Positions 24,431-36,248 of a DNA stretch of 64,000 bases are shown here, one piece after another. A program made the translations under genes and the position numbers. Source of the stretch: Piper betle (Eukaryota; Streptophyta; Magnoliopsida; Piperales; Piperaceae); NCBI GenBank assembly GCA_033002965.1, contig JAURVB010014799.1, positions 1-64,000 on the forward strand, written 5' to 3'. The notes beneath the pieces are model-generated. The model had not been told where the DNA came from. It did not search any database and saw only the letters and a list, made by a program, of their open reading frames with translations. Each line of letters opens with the position of its first letter. Within the stretch, counting starts at the first letter, position 1.

Positions 24431-24516
24431 AATACTGAATAAATAATTAATCGTGATTGTCTGTAATCATGATGGTTCCTGTTGCTGTTACAATATTTCA
24501 GGGATGAAACATGTCT

Positions 24517-24530
24517 AAGTTGGGGGAGAT
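24517..24530 (+). promoter_or_regulatory. Polypurine tract before LTR copy 3
   Basis: AAGTTGGGGGAGA directly precedes TGTAAAGACTG. The same tract precedes copies 5 and 7 and, inverted, follows copies 2 and 6. Confidence 0.85.
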
Positions 24531-27333
24531 TGTAAAGACTGTGAAAAATAATACTAATAATAATAATAATAATTAGATGCGGATGCGGTCCGGGAAAGAC
24601 CGAACGTGTTATATTCTTTACCCTGTTAATTAATATATTTTATTATTTAGCCGGTTACCTGGTTAAATAAAGTACGGTGTTGGGGTGTTTTCACATACCG
24701 TAGCCTTCATTTTCATTTTTATAAATTTTGAAAGAGGACGTCATTTTTGGTGTAAAGGGTGTCTTCCTCACCTTAGCCGCCTAATTCTCCTCTTCCTTGC
24801 CGGGGTATCCTTCCTATCTTCCTCTTCTAAATTTTCTTGCATGCATAGTCTTTTTAATTGATAATAAGCTTGTTAATCATGTAACTAAAGTCTGAAATTA
24901 ACAAGAAAGAAAAGAACTAACCTGAAATTGGAAATCTCATCCATGGCCGACGAGTGCAAATTATTGGCAAGATAGGCGACTGTAAATGAGATTGCAAGAC
25001 TTCCTCACAACCTCAACAACCTCACTGGTTGCTGGGTCGAAGGGATGGCTCACTGTGTTCCTGGTTTTCGGTGGGTGGCGGAATTACAGCTGTGAGTGGG
25101 CGGAGTTGCAAGGGTGACAGAAGAGGCGACATTTGACTGAAACATGTGTTGTCATGGAAGTTTCAGAGCATAGACGCTTGGCCTTGACATTGGGTCATCG
25201 TGCGGGGAGAAGGGGAGCATTCCCGGTGGTGCTGCTGGCTAGACGAAGTCACCTTGCAGTCCCGGCGGTGGTGCTGGCCAGGAGTTGCACGACTTCTTGC
25301 AGAACATGATTCGCCTTGGATAGTTGCTGTAATGCACGAGCTTAGGCTTCCAATTTGATTGCTAGGGAAGGGAAGCAGTTAGGGAATGACATGATCTGGT
25401 TTTGGGTTGAAGAAGAAGAAGGACGTAATCTGTTTTCTGGTGCAAAGAAGAAGGTAGGAGAAGGAGAACGTTCGGGAAGAAGAAGATGGCAGTTCTGTAA
25501 ATATGGGTTGACATGATACCAACTCAAGTTAAAAAATAATATTAACTCGAAATAAATCTTTAAAAATAATTATTTTAATGGTTATGGGTTAAAGTTGCTA
25601 AACTAATTAATTATTGGATGAAATCGACATGGACATAAGTAAAAAAAAATACGGTAATGATAAACGGTCGATAATTAATCGGCGTAATACAAACGAATAA
25701 ATTAAATCAGAGGATTATAAGTAATTAATAAAATAAAGATTTTACCTTTGCCATATTAAATTTAATATTAGGTAAATAAAGTAATTATTTTAATAATTGG
25801 TCACTAATATAGAAAATAGAGTTATTAAACTATAATCGGGTAAAAACTCACAAGCGTCGAGCCTAAATAGCACAATGAAAATAAATAAATTTTGAAACTT
25901 TATTGACTCGAATAATTGAAAATAATAATATTAAAAATATTTTTTAATTAGAATAATACAAATTATTTTAAATAATTTAATCCTACAACTTAGTTAATTA
26001 AATATCTATGAATAAGGATAGCGATGAAAAATTATAACCGTAAACTAAATCATCAAGATCGTGGTTAATTAATTAATATCTCAAAAGAAATTATACTAAT
26101 AATAATAATTGAATACTTGTTTATAAATTAATAATTACTTAATCATTAGTGAAGTGTGAATTATGATTTAGATAATAAATTTAAAATGTAAAGTAGGATT
26201 TAAATGATTATATCACATGAATAATTTAATATTTAATATTTTGAATTTTATATATATGATATTATATATATATATATATTAGACAAATAGTTGCATGCAT
26301 TTCTACTTGAATAAAATTATACTTATGTATAATTTTATGTTCTCGTTGAGATTAGGATCGTTGGTCGCAGTTGCGAGTCCACCTACAAACTAACCAGGTC
26401 CGTATAATTATTTAAAATGTTGTATTTTCTGTTTTTGGCCGCCCTGGTCTGCCTGAGCCCAGATTTGACCACAATGCGCTCGAACGCAATCGGGGTCAAG
26501 GAATTGACTCAGTCCAACATGAGACTGCACCTTTAAAATTACTATGTGGAAGTCTTGGTTGCTTTGAGTATCTGACCACTATACGCTGGAACGTAAGTGG
26601 GGTCAACTCAATTCGGTACTAGGCAACACCCCTGAAAGATTGAACACCTGACCTTATGCCGAAAGGGGCAACAAGCCACAATGGCACAAGACGGCTCATT
26701 ATGTACTTGTGATACCGAGAGGGTGAGTCAATGACAAACATCGGTAACTACAGGTCGTGGGCCACGTAGCGTGTGTGCGCATGCATGGGATGGTAGCTGG
26801 ATAGGGTGGCCACCCCTCCCAACATATAACGAGCTCGACATAAGCTCATAACAACTAAAAGACGCTTGAAACGTAATAGGGTTTTATTGACTTGTTTCTT
26901 TTAATTATGTGGCTTAGTGGTTTTATCACTAACGCGGAATTGCCTCCGCAGGTGAGCAGCTTTGGACTGAAGAATAGAAGTGACTCAGGTTGGTGAATTG
27001 ATAATAAAAATTGGACTTCATTATTATTCTCTTGTGTTATAAATGTGGATATGGGAAACGGTTTGGGACTATGGGGCAGTTACTTTATATTTTAGAGAAC
27101 ATGATATTTATTGTTATGATTTATATTATATATTGCGAGACTTATTTGTTGTTTTTCAATTCATGTTCTGGAATATTATCGTTACACCAATATATTTTTA
27201 GGTAACACCCGGCCTGGTTCAGGCGGGTCGTCACAGGACTTATTTGATGTTTTTCAATTCATGTTCTAGAATATTATCATTACATCAATTATATTTTTAG
27301 GTAACACCCATCCGGTTCGGGCGGGTTGTTACA
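24531..27333 (+). mobile_element. Family A LTR, copy 3, with a duplicated 3' end
   Basis: It starts TGTAAAGACTGTG and reaches a normal LTR end (GGTCGTCACA) at 27235. It then repeats the last ~98 bases of the LTR (27236-27333) with differences, ending GGTTGTTACA. The two ends are diverged, so the second terminus probably came from another copy by recombination. A hairpin module (about 26933-26950) and a one-mismatch promoter palindrome are present. A PBS follows the second end, which is not expected after a 3' LTR. Confidence 0.85.
27236..27333 (+). repeat. Second LTR terminus, 98 bp, in tandem
   Basis: It corresponds to 27137-27235 (CTTATTTG.TGTTTTTCAATT, then TTTTTAGGTAACACCC) with scattered substitutions. 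Confidence 0.85.
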
Positions 27334-27335
27334 AC

Positions 27336-27410
27336 TGGTATCAGAGCCAAGTTTTGATCTTGGGACCTATGGGTTATGGGCCCACCACGCTTCCACTGCA
27401 CCGCTCTGAT
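27336..27410 (-). tRNA. Initiator tRNA-Met-like sequence with encoded CCA, next to an LTR (retro-copied tRNA)
   Basis: Read on the minus strand, this 75-base segment starts ATCAGAG, has the anticodon-loop block GGGCCCATAACCC (CAT at 27376-27378) and ends in an acceptor strand CTCTGATACCA. The acceptor stem pairs ATCAGAG with CTCTGAT, and the T-loop has the initiator-type GATCAAAA. Compared with plant initiator tRNA-Met as I recall it, there are about seven differences, almost all C-to-T or G-to-A. Plant nuclear tRNA genes do not encode CCA, and this copy ends in CCA two bases from an LTR end. The simplest reading is that reverse transcription copied the whole primer tRNA, not just its 18-base 3' end. 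It is unlikely to be a working tRNA gene. Confidence 0.8.
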
Positions 27411-27426
27411 ACCAAAAATAATAAAT

Positions 27427-28003
27427 GTGTAATATATATATATTAAAATTTGACAACATAACATGTAACAATTCAAAAATATTAAATATTAAATTCTCAA
27501 CAAATCTAGTGAGATAATTAATTATTCATATGACATAATCATTTAAGTCCTACTTTACATTTTAAATTAATTATCTAAATCAAAGTTAATACTTAACAAT
27601 TGATAAAATAATTATTAACTGATAGACAATTATTTAATTACTATTATTAGTATATTTCCCTTTAAGATGTTAATTACTTAATCACAATCTTGATGATTTA
27701 GTTTACGGTTATAATTTTTACTCAGCTATCATTATTCATTGCAATTTAATTAATTAAGTTGTTCAATTAAATTATTTTAAATTACTCAACTCAATAAAGT
27801 TTCAAACTTTATTTATTTTCATTATGTTATTTACGTTTGACACTTTTGATTTTTACTATATTATAGTCTAATAATTCATTTCTACATTACTAATTTGTTA
27901 TTAAAATAATCACTTTATTTACCTAATATTAAATTTAATATGGTAAAGGTAAATTCATTATTTCATTAATTACTTATAACCCTCCAATTTAATTTAATCA
28001 CTT
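27427..28003 (-). mobile_element. Family A LTR fragment, copy 4 (minus)
   Basis: It matches the AT-rich middle of the LTR on the minus strand, in step with 33620-34240 of copy 6 ('ATTAAAATTTGACAACATAA' and 'AAATTCTCAACAAATCTAGT'). It lacks both LTR ends. It begins ~16 bases right of the tRNA-like sequence and stops where a plus-strand pol fragment begins. Confidence 0.75.
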
Positions 28004-28007
28004 TGAC

Positions 28008-29850
28008 CCAATTCGAAGTCTTCATTGACCAGTAGAGTTTGAAGTATATTTTCACCAGAATGACCTTAACCTTCGACAGAAATGGTGGATAGAATATTTA
28101 AAGGACTATGATTTCCAAATCTTATACCATCTAGGAAAACGAATGTAGTAACCGACGCGTTAAGTCGGAAGGGCAAGGTGGACAAGAAGTCAGCAGCTAC
28201 CCAGACTTTGGACCATGTCCATAGAAGTGGTGGCTATCAACCCTGTGGAGCAGCTAACAGGATTAATGGCAAATTTTGTTATTTCGAAAGATTTAGTTGA
28301 TCGTGTTAAGCTAGCACAAATGGGTGATGAGGAGCAAAATGAAATGTTGGACAAGATTCCTGACATTGTAGCTGATTTCAATAGTGTGATCAGATTTAGA
28401 GGAAGGTTGTGTGTACCTAAGGATGATACACTAAGACGGATTATCTTGGAAGAGGCTCATCGCTCAAAGTTCTCGATATACCCTGGAGTTACTAAAATGT
28501 ATGAGGATTTAGAGCGAACCTACTGGTGAATAGGGATGAAGAGGGATGTTGTGGATTTTGTCTCCAAGTGTCAGACTTGCTAACAGATCAAAGCCCAACA
28601 TCAACTACCTAGAGGACTATTGCAACCTTTAGAAATACCAACCGGGAAATGGGAGTGTGTCATATGCAATTTTATTGCAAAGCTCCCAAGGACTCAGAAG
28701 AAGCATGACTCCATATGGGTAGTTGTGGGATTCCTCAACTTCATCCCACATCAAATACCAACTAGGAGAAGATCCTGTTTATAAGTGGTAATGGACTATA
28801 GATCTTTACTTGGGTTAACCATTTTAACGAAATGACTTAGGCCAATTACGTAGACTATGGATAGGTTATTACAGTAGTTGTGGACCGAGTAACCAAGGTA
28901 GTTCACTTCATCCCCATGAAATCAATGTAGACGGCGAAATACCTGGCAGGATTGTATGCGACAATATTGTCAAGTTGCATGAGATTCAAAAGGAGATAGT
29001 CTCTGACTACAATCCACTATTTACCTTACATTTCTAGGAAGTTTTCCAAAAAGCCATGGGGACCCAAATCAAGCTGAGCAGAGCATATCATCCCCAAACT
29101 GATGGGCAAAGTGAGAGGACTATTCAAACTTTGGAAGATTTGTTAAGTGCCTGCATTCTTGACTGGGAACAACACTTAGCTTAGCTAAATTCACCTACAA
29201 TAACTCTTACCAAGCTAGTATAGGGATGGCACCATTTGAAGCCTTATATGGTAGACCCGGCAGATCTCCATCGTGCTAGCTGGAGTCTACCAAAGCAGTT
29301 ATAGTCGGGCTAGAGATGGTGAGAGAAGCAACTGAAAAGGTGAAACTCCTTTAGCAAAGACTTAAGGCAGCTTAGGATCGACAAAAGAGTTATGCTGATA
29401 CTCGAATGAAGGACCTAGAGTTCCAAGTTGGCGAGTTTGTGTACCTAACAACATCTCCTCAGAAGAAGGTGATCAAATTTAGAACATCAAGGAAGTTGAA
29501 GTCAAGATTCATACGATCGTTTCCAATCGTGGATCAAGTTGGAACTTGTACATATAGACTAGCATTACCACCAAGCCTAGCTGGAGTACACAATGTTTTC
29601 CATGTGTCAATGCTAAAGAAATATGTACGAGTTGATGGCATTTAATCACAAATTTTGAAGACTACGAACTACAAACAAATTTAACCTACGAGGAAAAGCC
29701 AGATTCGCATCCTGGCAAGGGAAATAAAAACACTCAGGAACAAGGAAATTCCTTTGGTAAAGGTATTGTGGAAAAATCAGGGGTCAGAGGAAGCTACATG
29801 GGAGACTGAACAAGAAGTAGCAAGGAAATAGCCTAGCCTATTGGTGACAT
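28008..29850 (+). pseudogene. Family A pol fragment: RNase H end, integrase, C-terminal domain
   Basis: It starts inside RNase H (FEVFID, then a stop) and carries a frame from 28215 covering the region before the integrase and its first zinc ligands, CQTC at about 28566, the integrase core with SERT near 29110, and a C-terminal domain ending EEATWE. There are many stops and frameshifts, for example near 28030, 28527, 28581, 29034, 29180 and 29640. The core is split at WVVV/DRVTK by the 150-bp solo LTR at 28724-28873. A PPT and LTR copy 5 follow. Confidence 0.85.
28724..28873 (+). mobile_element. TRIM-type solo LTR, 150 bp, inside a dead integrase
   Basis: The block begins TGTGGGATTCC, contains CCCACATC and a TATA-like TTTATAAG, and ends GGTTATTACA. 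It is flanked by a perfect 5-bp duplication GTAGT (28719-28723 and 28874-28878). Removing it with one GTAGT restores the integrase reading WVVVDR seen in the sister copies, which shows it is a real insertion. Its size and the CCCACATC phrase resemble the LTRs of the TRIM at 45567-46806, but the two are not the same family. No partner LTR is nearby. Orientation is assumed from the family look. Confidence 0.85.
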
Positions 29851-29981
29851 AAGATTTCTTATGATTGTAGTAGCACGAACCGATATCGAATAAATAATTA
29901 ATGGTGATTGTCCCGTAATCATGATGGATCCTGTTGCCGTTATAATATTTTGGGGATAAAACATTTCTAAGTTGGGGAGAT

Positions 29982-32850
29982 TTTAAAGGCTGTGTAAATA
30001 ATAATAATAATAATAATAACAATAATAATAATGATAATTAGACGCAGATGCGGTCCGGAAAGGACCAAACACTATTTGGGAAGGACCGAACATGTTATAT
30101 TCTTTACTTGGTTAATTCTACCCGGTTATTCATTAACCCATTTTATTATTTAGCCGGTTACCCGGTTAAGTGAAATACGTGTGTTTATCACATACCCTGG
30201 CCGTCATTTCATTTTCTTTTATGAAGGACGTCCTCCACCCTAGTCTTCATTCGCATTTTCTTCTCGTCTTCCTTACCAGCGTGGCTTCTTCCTTCTTGGA
30301 TATCCTTCCTATCTCCCTCTTTTTAATTTTATTGCATGCAGATTCTTTTTAATTGATAATAAGCTTGTTAATCATGTAACTAAAGTCAAAAATCAATAAG
30401 AAAGAAAAGAACTAACCTGAAAAATGGAATCCCATCCATGGCTGAGTAGTTTGAAACTTTGGCAAGATGGGCGACCGTAAAAATAATTGCAAGGCAGTCC
30501 CTCACACCCCGACGACCTCGCTTGCAGCTGGATCGAAGGGAGGGCTCGCCATGTCCCTGGTTTCCAAGTGGTGGCGGAATTAGAGCTGTTTGTGGGTGGA
30601 GTTGCAAGGGGTGACGACGGTGATGGCAGTTCCTCTGAAATAGATGCTGTAATGGAGATTCAGAGGGGTAGACACCGGTTGTGCTTCTTCGACAGCATCA
30701 TGGGTTCCATCACAGCAATTCAGGCCACCGGAGCAGTCCACAGCGGACGACCTTCTCACCAAAATTAATGGCCGCAAAGTGCAGAAGTAGGGAGAACGAC
30801 CATACTCCATGCAACGTCTAAAGGTGGCTGATCCTTAATATTTTGAGGCCAGCCTGAGGTCGTGGAATATCTGAATTGGAGCAAGGTGCAAGAAAGGAGG
30901 GGTCTTGAGGCATGGAGAAGAAGAGCAGGCCAGGTTTGGTGCAGGACGGACGCCTTGGATAGATGCTGTAAAACATGGACGTTGGTTTTCATCATTGGCT
31001 ATTTCAATTCGTTGTTGATGCCTTGTTGGGTTGTTTATATGGTTGTTCAATTGGGTTGCTGGGGAAGGTTGCATAGGGTTGAAGAAGAAGACGTCACAGA
31101 CCTGTTTTTGGGTGCAAAGATGGAGTTTGGAGAAAAAGGGACGTTGGGGAAGAAGAAGATGGCAGTTTTGTAAATATGGTTTGACAAAATAATACTAACT
31201 CGTAATAAATCTTTAAAAATAATAATTTTAATGGGTTATGGGTAAAGGTACTAAACTAATTAATTATTAGACGAAATCGATATGTACATAAGTAATAAAA
31301 ATACAGTAATGATAAACGATCGATAATTAATCGGGGTACTCTAAACGATTAAATTAAATCGGAGGATTATAAGAAATTAATAAAATAAAGATTTTACCTT
31401 TACCTTATTAAAGTTAATATTAAGTAAATAAAGTGACTATTTTAATAACGAGTCAGTAAATTAGAAAATTGGTTATTAAACTATAATCATGTAAAATTCA
31501 TAACCGTCGAACATAAATATCATAGTGAAATTAAATAAAGTTCGAACCATTTATTGAGTCAAATAATTTAATATAATTGTATTAATAATAATTTTTGAAT
31601 TATAATAATACAAATTATTTTATAATTTAATCGTACAACTTAATTAATTAAATTGCTATGAATAAGGATATCAATTAAAAATTATAACCGTAAACTAAAT
31701 AATCAAGATCGTGGATAAGTAGTTGTTATCTCAAAAGAAAATTACTAATAATAATAATTAAATAGTTGTTCATAAATTAATAATTACTTTATTATTAGTG
31801 AAGTGTGAATTATGGTTTGGATAATAAATTTAAAATGTAAAGTAGGATTTAAATGGTTATATCACATGAATAATTTAATATTTAATATTGTTGCATTTTA
31901 ATAGTGATATATATATGTCACTTAGTTGCATGCATTTCTACCCGAATAAAATTATACTTATGTATAATTTTATGTTCTCGTTCAGATTAGGATCGTTGGT
32001 CGCGGTTGCGAGGCAACCTAGAACTATCCAGGTCCGTATAATTATTTAAAATGTTGTATTTTCCCTTGTTGGCAGCCTTGGTCGGCCTGAGTCCAGATTC
32101 GACCATAATGCGCTCGAACGCAATCAGGGTTCCGGAATTTACTCAGTCCGACACGAGGCTGCACCTTTAAAATTACTATGTGGGAGCCTTGGTTGCCTTG
32201 AGTATCTGACGCAGCATGCGCTGGAACGCAACTGGGGTCAACTCAATTTGGCACTAGGCAGCACCCCCTAAAGATTGAACACCTGACCCCATGTCGAAAG
32301 GGGCAACAGGGCGCAATGGCACAAGACGGCTCATTATGCACTTGTGATACCGAGAGGGTGAGTCAATGGAAAACATCGGTAACAATTTTCGTGGGCCACT
32401 TAGCGTATGTGCGCATACATGGGATGGTAGCTGGATGGGGTGGCCACCCCTCCCAGCATATAACGAGCTCGGCATAGGGTCATAACAACTAAAAGACTCG
32501 TGAAACGATAATGGGGATTTTATTGACTTGTTTCATTTAACTATGCGGCTTAATGGTTTTATCACTAACGCAGAATTGCCTCCGCAGTTGAGCAGCTTTG
32601 GACTGAAGAATAAAAGTGACTTAGGTTGGTGAATTGATAATAAAAATTGGACTTCCTTATTATTCTCTTGTGTTATAAATGTGGCTATTAGAAACGGTCG
32701 GAGACTATAGGATGGTTACATTATATTTTAGAGAACATGATTTATTGTTATGATTTATATTATATATTGCCAGACTTTTTTGCTGTTTTTCAATTCATGT
32801 TTTGGAATATTATCTTTACACCAATTATATTTTTAGGTAACACCCGGACC
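29982..32850 (+). mobile_element. Family A LTR, copy 5
   Basis: It follows a PPT (about 29968-29981) and starts with a decayed TTTTAAAGGCTGTG. The GC-rich block (30450-31170) is of the copy 1 subtype. The palindrome at 32437-32450 is perfect, and the hairpin module near 32570 has one change (GCAGAATTGCCTCCGC). It stops at about 32850, some 20 bases short of the LTR end, where copy 6 begins in inverted orientation. Confidence 0.85.
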
Positions 32851-35592
32851 ATTTCCCATAGACACATTTATAACACAAGTCCAATTTTTATTATCAATTC
32901 ACCAACCTGAGTCACTTTTATTCTTCAATCCAAAGTGGCTACTTGCGGAGGCAATTATGTGTTAGTGATAAAACCACTAAGCTGCATAATTAAATGAAAC
33001 AAGTCAATAAAATCCCCATTATCGTTTCGAGAGTTTTTTAGTTGTTATGAGCCTATGCCGAGCTCACTATATGCTGGGAGGGGTAGCCACCCCATCCAGC
33101 TACCATCCCATGCATGCGCACACACGCTACGTAGTCCACGGCTTGTAGTTACCAATGTTTGCCATTGACTCACCCTCTTGGTATCACAAGTGCATAATGA
33201 GCCATCTTGCGCCATTGCGCCCTATTGCCCCTTTCGGCATGGGGTGAGGTGTTCACTCTTTCAGGGGTGCTGCCTTGTGCCGAATTGAGTCGACCCTGGT
33301 TGCGTTCCAGCGGATGGTGGCCAGATACCCAATTCAACCAAGACTCCCACATAGTAATTTTAAAGGTGCGGCCCCATGTCGGACTGAGTCAATTCCTTGA
33401 CCCCGATTGAATTCTAGCGCATAGTGGTCGAATCTGGGCTCATGCCAAGCAGGGCTACCATGAAGGGAAAATACAACATCCCAAATGATTATACGGACCT
33501 GGATAGTTCGTAAGTGAACTCACAGCTGTGACCAACGATCCTAATCTGAACGAGAACATTAAATTATACATAAGTATAATTTTATTCGGGTAGAAATGCC
33601 TGCAACTAAATGCCTAATATATATATCATTATTAAAATTTGACAACATAAGTATGCAACCATTCAAGAATATTAAATATTAAATTCTCAACAAATCTAGT
33701 GAGAAAATTAATTATGCATGTGACATAATCATTTAAGTCCTACTTTACATTTTAAATTAATTATCTAAATCATAATTAATACTTAACAAATGATAAAATA
33801 ATTATTAACTGATAAATAAATATTTAATTACTATTATTAGTATATTTTCCTTTAAGAAGATAATTACTTAACTACGATTTTGATGATTTAGTTTACGGTT
33901 ATAATTTATTGTCACTGTCGTTATTAATAGTAATTTAATTAATTAAGTCATTCGATTAAATTATTTAAAATAATTTGTATTATTCAAATTCAAAAATATT
34001 ATTAATACAATTATTTTAAATTATTCGACAAAATAAAGTTTCGAACTTTATTTATTTTCAATATGCTACTTAGGTTCAATGCTTGTCATTTTTACCCGAT
34101 TATAATTTAATAACCTATTTTGTACATTACTGGCTCGTTATTAAAATAATCACTTTATTTACCTAATATTAAATTTAATATGGTAAAGCTAAAATATTTA
34201 TTTTATTAATTACTTATGACCATCCGATTTAATTTAATCGCTTGTATTACGCCGATTAATTATCGACCGTTTATCATTACCGTATTTTTATTACTTATGT
34301 CCATGTCGATTTCGTCTAATAATTAATTAGTATAGTAACTTTACCCATACCCCATTAAAATGATTATTTTTAAAGATTTATTACGTGTTAGTATTATTTT
34401 TTAACTTGAGTCGGTTTCGAGTCAAACCATATTTACAAAACTGTCATCTTCTTCTTCCCCAACGTTCTTCCCTTCTCCACCTTCATCTTGCACCCAAAAA
34501 CGGCCCACTTCCTTCTTCTCCAACCCTTATCTTGGCACCCAACCCAGATTCACGTCCTCCATCAACACCATTTGAGACCTAAGATTCTTGATTTACAGCA
34601 GCTATCCAAGGCAAGCATGTCCTGCGCCATGGCGCCCGCCTGACTTATGGCCTGTTCTTTTCCTCCCAGCCTCAAGACCCCTCCTTTCTTGCACCTTGCT
34701 CCAATTCAGATGTTTCAAGGCCTCGGGCCAGCTGCCAAAACAGTAAGGATTAGCCACCTTTGGACGTTGCATGGAGTATGATCGTTCTCCCCACTTCGCA
34801 CTTCGCCGCCATGAATTCCGGCAAGAAGGTCATCTGCTGTGGATTGTTCCAGCGGCCTGAACTGCTATGATGGAACCCATGATGTTGTCAATGAAGAACA
34901 ACCGGCGTCTACCCTCTGAAGCTTCCATTATAGCATCAATTTCAGAGAATCGCCATCACCTTCGTCCTCCTTGCAATTCCACCCACAACCAGCTGTAATT
35001 CCGCCACCACTTGGAAACCATGGACACGGCGAGCCCTCCCTTCGACCCAGCAGCAAGAAAGGTCGTCGGGATGTGAGGGACTGCCTTGCAATTGTTCTTA
35101 CGGTCGCCCATCTTGCCAAAGTTTTGCCCATGGACGCGATTCCAGTTTTCAGGTGAGTTCTTTTCTTTCTTGTTGATTTCAGACTTTAGTTACATGATTA
35201 GCAAGCTTATTATCAATTAAAAATATGCATGCAAGAAAATTAAGAAGAGAGAAGATAGGAAGGATACCCAAGCAAGGAAGAAGCCACGCTGGTAAGGAAG
35301 AGGAGAAGAAAATGCGAATGAAGGCTAGGGTGGAGGACGTCATTAATAAAACAAAATGAAATGATGGCTAGGGTATGTGAAAACACTCGTATTCACTTAA
35401 CCGGGTAACCAAATAAATAATAAAATGGGTAAATAATTAACCGGGTAAAGAATATAACACGTTGGTCCTTCCCGGACCGCGTTCGGTCCTTTTTGTACCA
35501 CGTCCACGTCCAATTATTATTATTATTATGGACTGAACGCGTCCAATTATTATTATTATTATTATTACTTTTGTTTCCTCACAGTCTTTACA
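32851..35592 (-). mobile_element. Family A LTR, copy 6 (minus)
   Basis: On the minus strand it starts TGTAAAGACTGTG at 35592 and runs to 32851, lacking roughly the last 190 bases. A small deletion of about 15-20 bases near 32885 distinguishes it from copy 5. Its GC-rich block (34430-35130) is of the copy 1 subtype. The hairpin at about 32943-32960 has two changes, and the palindrome (33080-33093) has one. Together with copy 5 it makes an inverted repeat with arms of about 2.7 kb and almost no spacer. Confidence 0.85.
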
Positions 35593-35838
35593 ATCTCCCC
35601 AACTTAGAAATGTTTCGTCCCCTAAATATTATAATGAAAATAGGATAATCATGAAATAATTTTATTTTCTTCAGTATCCATTCATGCTATTGCAATAATG
35701 AGAATCTTATGCCTCAAATAGGCTAGGGTATTTCCATGCCATTTCTTGGTCAGTCATCCATATCGCTTCCTCTGATCCCTAATTTTTCCACAATACTCTT
35801 ACCAAAGGAACACTACTTGAGCCAATTTGTATAAACTT
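35593..35838 (-). pseudogene. PPT and last part of pol, minus-strand family A element
   Basis: A PPT (35593-35607) abuts copy 6 on the minus strand, preceded by the pol 3' untranslated tail and the last few codons (about 35720-35830). Plus-strand gag begins right beside it, so a breakpoint lies near 35838-35846. Confidence 0.7.
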
Positions 35839-35845
35839 TTCATTG

Positions 35846-36248
35846 GTCCCAGAATCACCCCGGATGGTGGTCAGGGATGTGCCCAAGGGCAGGCAGGGTT
35901 GGCTGACCCGAGCGAGCAAGGGAGGGCTGTACCTCGTGCCACCGGTAGTCCAATAAGTGGTGCCACCAACGATTGACGATAGTGACTGTTATACTTTGGA
36001 AAAAGTTCCGGAAGAATGGAGCTGAAGTATTTGTTAGAGGGACTGACCCAATGAGGGCGGAGAGCTGGATAGACATTACCGAAAAAGCTTTTAAGGCTCT
36101 ATCTGTGCCCCACCACCATCAAGTGAGATTGGCAACATGCATGCTTCAGGAGGAAGCATCTTACTGGTGGAAATCCATGGGAAAAATCACATTCCATTGA
36201 CGTGAGATTTCTTCCATCACGTGGGCAGAATTGGTGCAATATTTGTAA
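35846..36248 (+). pseudogene. Family A gag fragment
   Basis: It corresponds to about 21240-21640 of the other gag, with frames including RKNGAEVFVRG, ESWIDITEKAFKAL and QVRLATCMLQEEASYWW. Frameshifts lie near 35990, and the end jumps directly to the integrase at about 36250. Confidence 0.75.

Noticed and set aside
27336..27410. A working tRNA-Met gene
   Set aside because: It encodes CCA, lies two bases from an LTR end and carries substitutions in the D and T arms. A retro-copied primer explains it better.
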